Below, in pieces: positions 7,337 through 13,156 of a DNA stretch of 14,396 bases. Position numbers and translations under genes: made by a program. The notes under the pieces are model-generated. The model was given only the letters and a program-made list of their open reading frames with translations. It was not told the DNA's origin and made no database searches. This DNA comes from Nitrospirota bacterium (lineage in GTDB: Bacteria; Nitrospirota; Thermodesulfovibrionia; Thermodesulfovibrionales; JdFR-86): NCBI GenBank assembly GCA_030667205.1, contig DAOUWH010000006.1, forward strand, positions 1 through 14,396. The letters run 5' to 3'. How positions within the stretch are numbered: position 1 is the first letter of the stretch; every line of letters begins with the position of its first letter.

Positions 7337-7947
7337 AAAGATTAATACTCATACTTGGGCTTGCTATATTTGTGACGGGTGTCATAGTGCTTCTGCCCGA
7401 TGAGCCGGGGGCGGCCAACCCGAATCACGATTGTAGTTTCTGCCACAATATTCACGGGGCACCGGCGTTAGCCCTCCTGAAAGAGGAGGTCGTGGAGACC
7501 CTGTGCTTGACCTGTCACGGGCCCGCCGGCATCTCAACCCAGAAGGCCGACGTCCACACGAACGATTCGCCGACGCAATATCCTTTGTTTACGATAACAT
7601 GCACCGGTTGCCACGACTCCCATAACGACAGGGACAACTGGCTCGGCGGGACGAACATCAGGCTTGTGGGCAGGCGGCTTGACAGCACTGGCCTTGCCAA
7701 GGTGAACACCACCAGCAGCGGGATCCAGAACACAGTGTTCGAAAGCCGCGGCACAAATGAGGGCGGCCCTTCGTTGCATTCCTTTGCAGACGGGGACGAG
7801 GACGGAAACAGCGTCTACGACGGCATATGCGAGGTCTGCCACACCCTTACCAAGCACCACCGCAATAACCCCTCGGGCGGGCATGTGCACCAAGTGGGAA
7901 GGACCTGCACAAGGTGCCATGAACACGTCACCAATTTTATACCCTGA
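7333..7947 (+). CDS. Pentaheme c-type cytochrome (doubled CXXCH motif family)
   Basis: The 204-residue protein starts at GTG 7333, overlapping the upstream stop by four bases. Residues 4-22 form a hydrophobic signal peptide or anchor. Five CXXCH heme-attachment sites are present: C34-H38, C58-H62, C90-H94, C166-H170 and C192-H196. The first pair (CSFCH-x-x-H...LC-x-x-CH) has the spacing of the doubled CXXCH domain. Many extra His residues (for example in HNIH, DSH, KHH and HVHQ) can serve as distal axial ligands. The 70-residue gap between hemes 3 and 4 is rich in Thr, Asn, Gly and Asp (GDEDGNSVYDG) and could hold a Ca-binding or partner-binding loop. It is likely a periplasmic electron carrier or part of an extracellular respiratory chain. 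The donor and acceptor are unknown. The pairing with an NHL propeller resembles cytochrome clusters in metal- and sulfate-reducing bacteria. Confidence 0.9.
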   Translation: MKRLILILGLAIFVTGVIVLLPDEPGAANPNHDCSFCHNIHGAPALALLKEEVVETLCLTCHGPAGISTQKADVHTNDSPTQYPLFTITCTGCHDSHNDRDNWLGGTNIRLVGRRLDSTGLAKVNTTSSGIQNTVFESRGTNEGGPSLHSFADGDEDGNSVYDGICEVCHTLTKHHRNNPSGGHVHQVGRTCTRCHEHVTNFIP

Positions 7948-8183
7948 GTTCAAGCCTTACGTATTGGTTGCGAGGATTCCAGCGCTATCCGATGTGAGAA
8001 ATTACCGCTTCCGTATATCCTCATGCCCCGGCTGAGTTAGTTCACGGACGCTATCGTCCCTTGCGCTAAGGAAGCAGGGTCACGAGAGCGGCTACAACTG
8101 AAAGGTGCGGGCCGGTATTCGGACTTTATCGGTATGGTAAAATCTTGTTCATGGACCAAAAGAAGTGTTTCGGGAGGACGTAA
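7948..8183. other. Non-coding gap; no recognisable gene or RNA
   Basis: This 236-base stretch holds no ORF with a credible start, no tRNA-like fold and no terminator that I can see. Toward its end, TAAAAT at about 8139-8144 could be a -10 box for the small gene at 8184, but no good -35 box precedes it. A structured leader RNA or a decayed gene is possible; I cannot support either. Confidence 0.4.
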
Positions 8184-8345
8184 ATGGCGGACCTGGACGA
8201 TATGGAGATGGTAAAGTGCCCTCACTGCGGGAGGGAGTGCCCGAAGGATTTTTATCCCGTATGCTCCTGCGAAAAAAAAATAAAAAGTGGCAAGAAAAAA
8301 GACAAGAATGAAAAAAAGCTGACCTTTGCGGGGGTGACAAAATAG
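8184..8345 (+). CDS. Small Cys-rich, Lys-tailed zinc-ribbon-like protein (53 aa)
   Basis: ATG at 8184 is preceded by a strong Shine-Dalgarno (GGGAGGA, 8173-8179) at about 4-5 bases. The 53-residue product ends at TAG 8343-8345. Five Cys cluster in the first half: C12-P-H-C15, C19, and C27-S-C29. This pattern suggests one zinc or iron site, as in tiny zinc ribbons. The second half is strongly basic and Lys-rich, including a codon run over nine A (8272-8280), which suggests nucleic acid or membrane phosphate contact or disorder. The stop overlaps a possible ATA start of the next gene, so the two may be coupled. I do not recognise a named family. The good ribosome site and the motif-like Cys spacing make a real gene likely, although it is shorter than usual gene-calling cutoffs. 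Confidence 0.65.
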   Translation: MADLDDMEMVKCPHCGRECPKDFYPVCSCEKKIKSGKKKDKNEKKLTFAGVTK

Positions 8346-8362
8346 ACGGCCGTTCTCTCAGA

Positions 8363-8863
8363 TTGCTAAAGGCAATAGTCCTGCTTCCGGGGAACGCTGC
8401 TGTCTTCATTCCCGCGCTCCTTGTATATCTCGAAGGGGGCATAAACCCCGGGTGGGGGCTTTCGCCGAAGTCGATTATTGTCTTTCCGGGAATCGTTCTG
8501 ATAGGGTGTGGTCTTTTAATGGCCTACCATACGGTAAGGCTTTTCTTTAAATACGGCGAGGGCACGCCCGCCCCCTGGGAGCCGCCCCCAAGGCTGGTCA
8601 TAAGGGGGGCCTATCGTCATGTAAGAAACCCGATGATAACAAGTGTCCTTGCAATTCTCCTCGGGGAGTCCCTGGCCCTGGGCTCAATATATATCCTGAT
8701 ATGGTTTGGCGTGTTTTTCGTCATGAACAATTTCTACTTCATCTTTATTGAGGAGCCGGGGCTTGTGCGGAGGTTCGGCGGGGAGTATATCGACTACAAG
8801 AGGCATGTCCCGCGTTGGGTCCCCCGGCGTAGGCCCTACGGAGGGCCCGGGGACGGTTTATGA
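8363..8863 (+). CDS. Isoprenylcysteine carboxyl methyltransferase / PEMT-family membrane methyltransferase
   Basis: With the TTG start at 8363 the protein has 166 residues and three to four membrane segments (about residues 3-25, 36-58, 92-125). The core signature of the ICMT/PEMT superfamily is present: RGAYRHVRNPM (about 84-94), then a membrane hairpin, then an EEPGLVRRFGGEYIDYKRHVPRWVP block (about 133-157). Those residues bind S-adenosylmethionine and close the active site. The family methylates isoprenylated Cys in eukaryotes and phospholipids or other small membrane substrates in bacteria, so the substrate here is open. The start is uncertain. No ribosome site precedes the TTG, whereas GGGGGTGA (8330-8337) lies at ideal distance from an in-frame ATA at 8342 that overlaps the upstream stop. 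That start would add seven residues (IDGRSLR, the initial Ile read as Met). Confidence 0.85.
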   Translation: MLKAIVLLPGNAAVFIPALLVYLEGGINPGWGLSPKSIIVFPGIVLIGCGLLMAYHTVRLFFKYGEGTPAPWEPPPRLVIRGAYRHVRNPMITSVLAILLGESLALGSIYILIWFGVFFVMNNFYFIFIEEPGLVRRFGGEYIDYKRHVPRWVPRRRPYGGPGDGL

Positions 8864-8914
8864 CAATGCATCGAGACCAATCCGTAGAGTCCTGTGCGTA
8901 TTTTTTTCAATATC

Positions 8915-8944
8915 TTGACAATGTGCTGAAGTGCAAAGCATACT
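8915..8944 (+). promoter_or_regulatory. Promoter upstream of the two-CW protein gene
   Basis: TTGACA (8915-8920, perfect -35) is followed after 18 bases by CATACT (8939-8944, four of six matches to TATAAT). A T7 run (8901-8907) and further AT-rich sequence just upstream could act as an UP element. The -10 box overlaps a perfect inverted repeat (8937-8953), so the promoter may be repressible. Confidence 0.5.
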
Positions 8945-8953
8945 AAATATGCT
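8937..8953. promoter_or_regulatory. Operator-like perfect inverted repeat over the -10 region
   Basis: AGCATA (8937-8942) and TATGCT (8948-8953) form an exact 6-bp inverted repeat around a five-base centre. The repeat spans the predicted -10 box and the region just before the transcription start. This is where a dimeric repressor would block RNA polymerase. No regulator gene lies next to it. Confidence 0.4.
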
Positions 8954-8986
8954 GATATTTTTAATGCTTATGGTTGCAGGAGGGGT

Positions 8987-9220
8987 TTGGCCAAGAAGAA
9001 GGGCAAAGATATACCTAACTGCTGGGAGTTTATGAACTGCCCTTCGGAGGCCTGCGAGGCCTGCCCGGCCTATCCTGACCACGGGCGCGAGTGCTGGAAG
9101 ATTACCAGCACCAGGTGCAAGGGCGGCAAGTTCGTAAAGGCTACCCTTGAGGAAAAGATACTTTACTGCCGGAACGAGTGCTATTTCTATAAAACCCACC
9201 TGAAGGAGTTGTATCCCTAA
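8987..9220 (+). CDS. Two-CW domain small metal-binding protein (77 aa)
   Basis: TTG start at 8987, three bases after a perfect AGGAGG (8978-8983), gives 77 residues; no in-frame ATG or GTG lies upstream before a stop. Eight Cys (12, 18, 23, 26, 36, 44, 61, 65) are spread through the chain, with Cys-Trp pairs at C12-W13 and C36-W37. This is the signature of two-CW domain proteins, common as small uncharacterised proteins in anaerobic Proteobacteria and Nitrospirota-like lineages. The motif order is NCWEF-x-x-C-x4-C-x2-C-x-AYP...G-x-x-CW-x4-T-x-C...C-x3-C-x-FY. Eight Cys could bind two zinc ions or an Fe-S centre. The protein lacks a signal peptide and starts with a Lys-rich stretch, so it is probably cytoplasmic. 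It has its own promoter. Function is unknown. Confidence 0.85.
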   Translation: MAKKKGKDIPNCWEFMNCPSEACEACPAYPDHGRECWKITSTRCKGGKFVKATLEEKILYCRNECYFYKTHLKELYP

Positions 9221-9426
9221 GGGCAAAATGCAATCCTCAAGCGGCCTTAATTCGACCATGGAGGCCAACAAATTCCGCATTAAATACAAGCAGTTAGGGT
9301 GCCGCTGGCTGGCCGGCCGTGGGCTCTTCATATCAGGGCCGCTACTTGGTTGAGGGCTTCCAGTCCCCCGCCCCATCAATAAAATTACTGAATTATGTTG
9401 AAAAGACGGCAATAATTGTGTACTCT

Positions 9427-9440
9427 TATATACGTATATA
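9427..9440. promoter_or_regulatory. Perfect 14-bp palindrome TATATACGTATATA
   Basis: TATATACGTATATA is its own reverse complement over all 14 bases and lies 49 bases upstream of the ATG at 9489, in the probable promoter region. It could be an operator for a dimeric regulator or part of an AT-rich melting region. Confidence 0.45.
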
Positions 9441-9445
9441 GCTAT

Positions 9446-9465
9446 TTGGTAATTACGCTTGGTAA
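9446..9465 (+). repeat. Direct repeat TTGGTAA, two copies 13 bp apart
   Basis: TTGGTAA occurs at 9446-9452 and again at 9459-9465, between the palindrome and the ribosome site of the gene at 9489. The close phasing suggests a possible regulator-binding site, though two 7-mers in AT-rich DNA could be chance. Confidence 0.3.
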
Positions 9466-9488
9466 CTAATGTAACGGGAGGAAAGGCC

Positions 9489-9767
9489 ATGGCAGAGAAG
9501 GTTTCGCAGGAGGAGTTCATAACGAAGGCGGTAGTAAGCCTCCGTAAAGATGGTTATAAGGGGATACACACCGTTTATTCAGGATTCAACGAGGCATTCA
9601 AGAAGTACTTTGACAATGCGGATCCGGTCCAGGCCACCAACAAGCTGGCCGCCGAGGGCAAGATCGTCATAAGGCCCGTCAAGGGCGGCGTCATGCTTTA
9701 CCTGCCGGAGGACACGCCTGCAAAGGGACAGACCGCTGAGGATGCGCTGAAAAAAATGGGCCTATGA
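9489..9767 (+). CDS. Small winged-helix-like hypothetical protein
   Basis: ATG at 9489 is preceded by GGGAGG (9477-9482) at six bases; this is preferred over a GTG at 9459, which would have no ribosome site and would add residues from the regulatory region. The 92-residue product has a predicted helix (EEFITKAVVSLRKDG), a second helical region (GFNEAFKKYF), a third helix (DPVQATNKLAAEG) and a beta-hairpin wing (KIVIRPVKGGVMLYLPED). This order matches small winged helix-turn-helix domains that bind DNA or proteins. I know of no named family. It overlaps nadD by four bases (ATGA), so it is the first gene of the nadD operon and could regulate it. It has no Cys and no signal peptide. Confidence 0.8.
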   Translation: MAEKVSQEEFITKAVVSLRKDGYKGIHTVYSGFNEAFKKYFDNADPVQATNKLAAEGKIVIRPVKGGVMLYLPEDTPAKGQTAEDALKKMGL

Positions 9768-10426
9768 GGTTAGGCGTCTTCGGCGGGACGTTTAACCCCA
9801 TACACTACGGGCACTTGAGGGCGGCCGAGGAAGCAAGAGAGAGGATTGCCCTTGAGAAGGTAATCTTTGTGCCCTCTGCCAGCCCGCCTCTTAAGTCCGG
9901 AGACCTCGCCGATGTAGAGCACCGTTTCCTGATGACCGCAATGGCGGTGCAGCAGAACGAGTATTTCGAGATATCGGACATCGAGTGTCGGAAGCCCGAG
10001 AAGTCCTACACCGTGACGACCGCCAGGGTCCTCAGGCAAGAGCACCCCGATGCGGAGATTTTTTTCATACTGGGTGTGGATGCCTTCATGGAGATTCCCC
10101 AGTGGCACGAGCCCGATGAGCTGATAAGGCTGATTGATTTTATCATCATCGGAAGGCCCACGATGCGGTTTGCCAGCCTTGTGCGCTCCCCTTATCTCGA
10201 TGTCAACCCCGGGGAACTGGAAGGCCTTGACCGCGGCACCGGGGAGGCGTTAGCCGCTACGCTTGAGGGGGGAAGGAAAGCGGTGCTCCTGGGTATTCCG
10301 CTTCTGGACATATCCTCAACGGCAATCCGCGCGCTTATCGGGGAGGGCAGGAGCATAAAATACCTGTTGCCTGAGAAGGTCGAATCTTTTATAATGTCAA
10401 ATAGACTATACATGTATAAACAATAA
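9764..10426 (+). CDS. nadD: Nicotinate-nucleotide adenylyltransferase
   Basis: This 220-residue enzyme joins nicotinate mononucleotide with ATP to form deamido-NAD, the central step of NAD synthesis, in the cytoplasm. It shows the nucleotidyltransferase signature GVFGGTFNPIHYGHL (residues 4-18; H14 and H17 are the phosphate-contacting histidines). It also has SYTVTT (81-86) and GVDAFMEIPQWHEP (104-117), typical of NadD substrate binding, and ISSTAIR (183-189), the second ATP-binding motif. The length is normal, with a somewhat long loop around 137-172. The start overlaps the previous stop by four bases. nadD-rsfS-rlmH is a widely conserved gene order, which supports all three calls. Confidence 0.96.
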   Translation: MRLGVFGGTFNPIHYGHLRAAEEARERIALEKVIFVPSASPPLKSGDLADVEHRFLMTAMAVQQNEYFEISDIECRKPEKSYTVTTARVLRQEHPDAEIFFILGVDAFMEIPQWHEPDELIRLIDFIIIGRPTMRFASLVRSPYLDVNPGELEGLDRGTGEALAATLEGGRKAVLLGIPLLDISSTAIRALIGEGRSIKYLLPEKVESFIMSNRLYMYKQ

Positions 10427-10438
10427 AGAAGGCGGGGA

Positions 10439-10852
10439 TTGTCCTTAAAGAGCAGAGACAGGGCGCTTGAGATAGCAAGGTTGGCCCTCGACAAAAAGGC
10501 CTCGGAGCTCGTCATTATGGAGATGAAGGACCTGGTGTCCTACACCGATTATTTCCTTATCTGTACGGGCGAGAGCACACAGCAGGTCAAGACCATCTCA
10601 GAACACATCGGGGGCGGTCTCGCCAAAAGGAAAATAAAGCCGCTGGGTGTCGAGGGGCAGGGCCCCGGCCGCTGGGTCCTTATGGATTACAACGACGTGG
10701 TGGTGCACGTCTTCGAGCGTGAGACCAGGGAGTACTACATGCTCGAAAAACTCTGGCTGGACGCCCCCAGAGTACCTATAGATGAAAGAGTCCTGGTGGA
10801 TGAGGGTTCGGATACTCTGGACAGGAAAGACAAGGGAAAACTTCGCGGCTGA
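10439..10852 (+). CDS. rsfS: Ribosomal silencing factor RsfS
   Basis: TTG start at 10439, preceded by a GGCGGGG ribosome site (10431-10437) that lies very close to it, gives 137 residues. The RsfS core spans about residues 8-110: ALEIARLALDKKASELVIMEM, TDYFLICTGES-x-x-Q (37-49) and WVLMDYNDVVVHVFERETRE-YY-x-LE-x-LW (79-106). RsfS binds ribosomal protein uL14 (L14) on the 50S subunit and blocks subunit joining, lowering translation when nutrients run out. The protein is longer than usual: the acidic/basic tail after residue 110 (through VDEGSDTLDRKDKGKLRG) is outside the conserved fold. Residues 121-137 are encoded within the overlap with rlmH. It lies 12 bases after nadD. Confidence 0.94.
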   Translation: MSLKSRDRALEIARLALDKKASELVIMEMKDLVSYTDYFLICTGESTQQVKTISEHIGGGLAKRKIKPLGVEGQGPGRWVLMDYNDVVVHVFERETREYYMLEKLWLDAPRVPIDERVLVDEGSDTLDRKDKGKLRG

Positions 10853-11237
10853 GGGCATCTCGAAATACCTCAAGCTGCTCAGGCCGTTGGCCGCGGTAGA
10901 GATAGTGCAGATCAGGGAGCAAAAAAGCGGCAGTGTGGACGACAGGCTCAGGAAGGAAGGCGAGAGAATTTTAAAACAGTCCTCATCATATATACTCATG
11001 GATGAGAAGGGAAGGGGGCTTTCCTCTGTGGAGTTTGCCGGTGCGCTCAAGGACCGTGCGCAGGTGGACTTCGTCCTCGGCGGCCCCTACGGCGTATCCG
11101 GAGAGGTAAGAAGTGCCGCTTCCGATACGATTTCGCTCTCAAGGATGACCTTTACGCACGAGATGTCCAGGGTGCTGCTCCTTGAGCAGCTCTACAGGGC
11201 GATGGACATAATGAGAGGGGGAGGCTACCACCACTGA
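10800..11237 (+). CDS. rlmH: 23S rRNA (pseudouridine-1915 N3)-methyltransferase
   Basis: The SPOUT-fold enzyme methylates pseudouridine 1915 in helix 69 of 23S rRNA on assembled ribosomes, using S-adenosylmethionine. The 145-residue chain starts MRVRILWTGKTRENF, like other RlmH N-termini, and so the ATG at 10800 is chosen over one at 10782. The knot region is intact: DEKGRGLSSVEFA (68-80), FVLGGPYGVSGEV (91-103), LSLS-like SLSRMTFTHEMSRVLLLEQLYRA (112-134), and the terminal GGGYHH (140-145), where the final Tyr and His complete the active site. It overlaps the 3' end of rsfS by 53 bases in another frame. The stop overlaps the ATG of the next gene (TGATG). Confidence 0.95.
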   Translation: MRVRILWTGKTRENFAAEGISKYLKLLRPLAAVEIVQIREQKSGSVDDRLRKEGERILKQSSSYILMDEKGRGLSSVEFAGALKDRAQVDFVLGGPYGVSGEVRSAASDTISLSRMTFTHEMSRVLLLEQLYRAMDIMRGGGYHH

Positions 11238-12550
11238 TGGGAAAGTTTATTTTCCTGATATTCATCCTTTTCGTCGGGGCCATCGCTATTTTTTCGATGT
11301 CCAATAAGGACATGACCACCGTGACAGTGCCCTTTGACAAGGCGTACGAGATATCCAAGATCAGCCTTGTACTCATAGCCTCCGCGCTCGGGGCGCTTTC
11401 GATGCTCCTGATATTCGTGGTAAGGGACGCAAGGCGGATGGTGGCCACTTACCAGTTCCAGAAGAAGCAGAAAAAGGAAGACAGGATACACGGCCTGTAC
11501 TCAAAGGCGATGAACGCCATGTTCGCCGACAATGCCGCGGAGGCCAGAAGCCTTCTTGAGGACATACTTAGAGAGGATCCCGAGCATGAGGATACCCTCA
11601 TGAGGCTCGGTGACCTCGATACCGGGGCCGAACGCTTCGACGAGGCCCTCAAGCACTACAAAAAGGCGCTTCTGGCATCGCCGGGCAACCTCGAGGCCAT
11701 GTTCTCGCTGGCGACGCTTTCGGAGAAGCTGCAGCGGTGGCCAGAGGCACTGGAGTACATTGAGGGGATGTTCGAAAGAGACCCGGGCAACCTCAGCGCC
11801 CTTGTCCTTAAACGCTCGGTACTCGAGCATAACACGAGCTGGGACGACCTTGTCGATGTTCAAAAGAGCATCATCAAGGGCGAGAGCAAGGCAGGCCACG
11901 ACACGGCGAAAGAGGAGGCGGCCCTTCTGGGCTACCGCTACGAGCAGGCCAGAAACGCCCTTGAGCAGAGCCAGCTTGAGCGGGCCGGCAAGGGTTTCAG
12001 GAAAATCATACGCATCGACAGCGGCTTCGTGCCCGCATATATGGGTGTTGCCGAGGTCATGCTGAGGGAAGGGGACTCAGAGGGCTCCGTGAGCTTCCTG
12101 GAGAAGAGCTACGAGGCCACTTCCTCGCCGTTAATACTTGCCAGGCTCGAGGACGTCCTGATAGGCATGGGCGAGCCTTCAAGGCTCATCAGGAACTACC
12201 GCAGCGCCCTTGCCGCGGACTCCCAGAACCCGATGCTCAGGTTCTTCCTCGGGAAGCTTTACTACAGGCTCGAGATGGTGGACGACGCCCTTGAGACACT
12301 GAGCACCGGGGAGATCCCCGAGTCCTACCCTGAGTGGAACCATCTCCTCGGCGAGCTTTATCTCAGGAGGAACCAGTGCGAAAAGGCGGTGGAAGAGTTT
12401 AAAAAGACGATAGACATGAAACGGACGCTCAGGCTCCCGTACTGCTGCTCGGAATGCGACCACCCCGATGAGGAGTGGTCCGGAAGATGCCCGTCCTGCG
12501 GGAGATGGAACACCTACCAGTTCAACCTCCATGGCGCCTGCAAGGTTTAA
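11237..12550 (+). CDS. LapA-LapB fusion: LPS-homeostasis TPR protein with rubredoxin-like zinc domain
   Basis: One 437-residue chain combines two proteins that are separate in E. coli. Residues 1-80 look like LapA (DUF1049): two membrane helices (about 3-20 and 42-62) flanking an S-N-K-x-x-x-V-x-V-P-F segment, then a basic KKQKKED coil. From about 85 to 395 there are tandem TPR-type helix pairs (for example at 88-115, 135-150, 168-182, 365-392), as in LapB/YciM. The C-terminus has a rubredoxin-like metal site, C404-x2-C407 and C418-x2-C421-x2-W424, also the LapB hallmark. In E. coli LapB guides LpxC to the FtsH protease to tune LPS amounts, and LapA helps LPS assembly. The same role is likely here, at the inner membrane with the TPR in the cytoplasm. 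It overlaps rlmH by one base and the PIN gene by 20. Confidence 0.88.
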   Translation: MGKFIFLIFILFVGAIAIFSMSNKDMTTVTVPFDKAYEISKISLVLIASALGALSMLLIFVVRDARRMVATYQFQKKQKKEDRIHGLYSKAMNAMFADNAAEARSLLEDILREDPEHEDTLMRLGDLDTGAERFDEALKHYKKALLASPGNLEAMFSLATLSEKLQRWPEALEYIEGMFERDPGNLSALVLKRSVLEHNTSWDDLVDVQKSIIKGESKAGHDTAKEEAALLGYRYEQARNALEQSQLERAGKGFRKIIRIDSGFVPAYMGVAEVMLREGDSEGSVSFLEKSYEATSSPLILARLEDVLIGMGEPSRLIRNYRSALAADSQNPMLRFFLGKLYYRLEMVDDALETLSTGEIPESYPEWNHLLGELYLRRNQCEKAVEEFKKTIDMKRTLRLPYCCSECDHPDEEWSGRCPSCGRWNTYQFNLHGACKV

Positions 12551-13139
12551 TAAAGACCGCGTAGTACTGGACACAAGCCTGTTCGTAAACCCGGATGTCA
12601 GGGCAAGCCTCGGCCCCACGCCCACAGAGGCCCTGGAGGCTTTCCTCTTCATCGCTGCCCAGATCCCGATACTCGAGTTCTACATGCCTCCCTCGATATT
12701 CGAGGAGCTTATGAACTTCGTCCAGCGCGAAAGCATCTCGGGCGACCTCCTCGTGTATCTCAACCAGAAGTCCCCGAGGCGCCACGAGCTCACTACGCCG
12801 GCCTTTCTGCTCTACGAGCTTGTGGATGACATCAGGGAAAGGGTCAACAAGGGCATGAGGGTCGCCGAGCAGGCCGTGCGCAGCGAGAAGCCTCTTAACG
12901 AGGCCATACAGGAGCTGAGGAGAAAGTACAGGGACGCCCTCAGGGAGGGGATTATCGACAGCAAGGAAGACGTGGACCTCCTGCTCCTTGCCATGGAACT
13001 CGATGCCCTTTTGATAACCGCGGACCAGGGCGTCGTGAAGTGGGCCGACAAGCTCGGCATAAGGTGGCTTCTGCCGGAGAAGTTCAAGGAATACCTGATG
13101 GGCTCGATAAAGAAGGCGGAACTGCTAGGAGAAGAATAA
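12531..13139 (+). CDS. HARP-family protein-only RNase P (PIN domain; formerly 'RNA ligase partner', UPF0278)
   Basis: ATG at 12531 gives 202 residues; an ATG at 12468 would only add non-conserved residues inside the upstream gene. The protein begins VVLDTSLFVNPD (D14 in the PIN motif), has EFYMPPSIFEEL (49-60), RERVNKGMRVAEQAVR (102-117), then REGIIDSKEDVDLLLLAMELDALLITADQGVVKWADKLGI (138-177). This run is characteristic of the HARP (homolog of Aquifex RNase P) family, including Aq_880 and archaeal UPF0278. HARP cleaves 5' leaders from precursor tRNA without an RNA subunit. Asp residues D14, D143, D147 and D165 sit where the family keeps its metal-binding acids. The spacing of the last three matches my recollection of Aq_880 (D138, D142, D160). 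It shares 20 bases with the lapAB-type gene. Confidence 0.9.
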   Translation: MAPARFNKDRVVLDTSLFVNPDVRASLGPTPTEALEAFLFIAAQIPILEFYMPPSIFEELMNFVQRESISGDLLVYLNQKSPRRHELTTPAFLLYELVDDIRERVNKGMRVAEQAVRSEKPLNEAIQELRRKYRDALREGIIDSKEDVDLLLLAMELDALLITADQGVVKWADKLGIRWLLPEKFKEYLMGSIKKAELLGEE

Positions 13140-13156
13140 TCGCATCAGAAATCAGG

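Larger units (their letters stand above)
9221..9488. other. Intergenic region carrying control elements for the nadD operon
   Basis: These 268 bases contain no credible gene on either strand. A long antisense ORF crosses it but also runs through the two-CW gene and has no ribosome site. The final 90 bases are very AT-rich and hold TTGAAA (9398-9403) as a possible -35 box, a perfect 14-bp palindrome (9427-9440) and two TTGGTAA copies 13 bases apart. These features suggest the promoter and regulatory region for the long downstream operon. A matching -10 box is not clear; TACTCT at 9421-9426 has the right 17-base spacing but only three matches. Confidence 0.45.

Noticed and set aside
7948..8183. 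Riboswitch or tRNA in the gap after the cytochrome gene
   Set aside because: I compared it by eye with cyclic-di-GMP-type riboswitch motifs and a cloverleaf and found no match. A covariance-model search would be needed to say more.
8271..8281. A9 slippery tract as a programmed frameshift in the small Cys-rich gene
   Set aside because: Shifting to either other frame meets a stop within a few codons (TAA at 8281, TGA at 8309), so no fusion with the methyltransferase results.
8828..8907. Terminator after the methyltransferase gene
   Set aside because: A small CGTAG/CTACG hairpin lies inside the coding region, and the T7 run at 8901-8907 is 60 bases away with no stable stem before it.
8858..9520. 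Long minus-strand ORF of 220 codons
   Set aside because: It runs antisense through the two-CW gene, whose Cys pattern and ribosome site are convincing, and it has no motif or ribosome site of its own.
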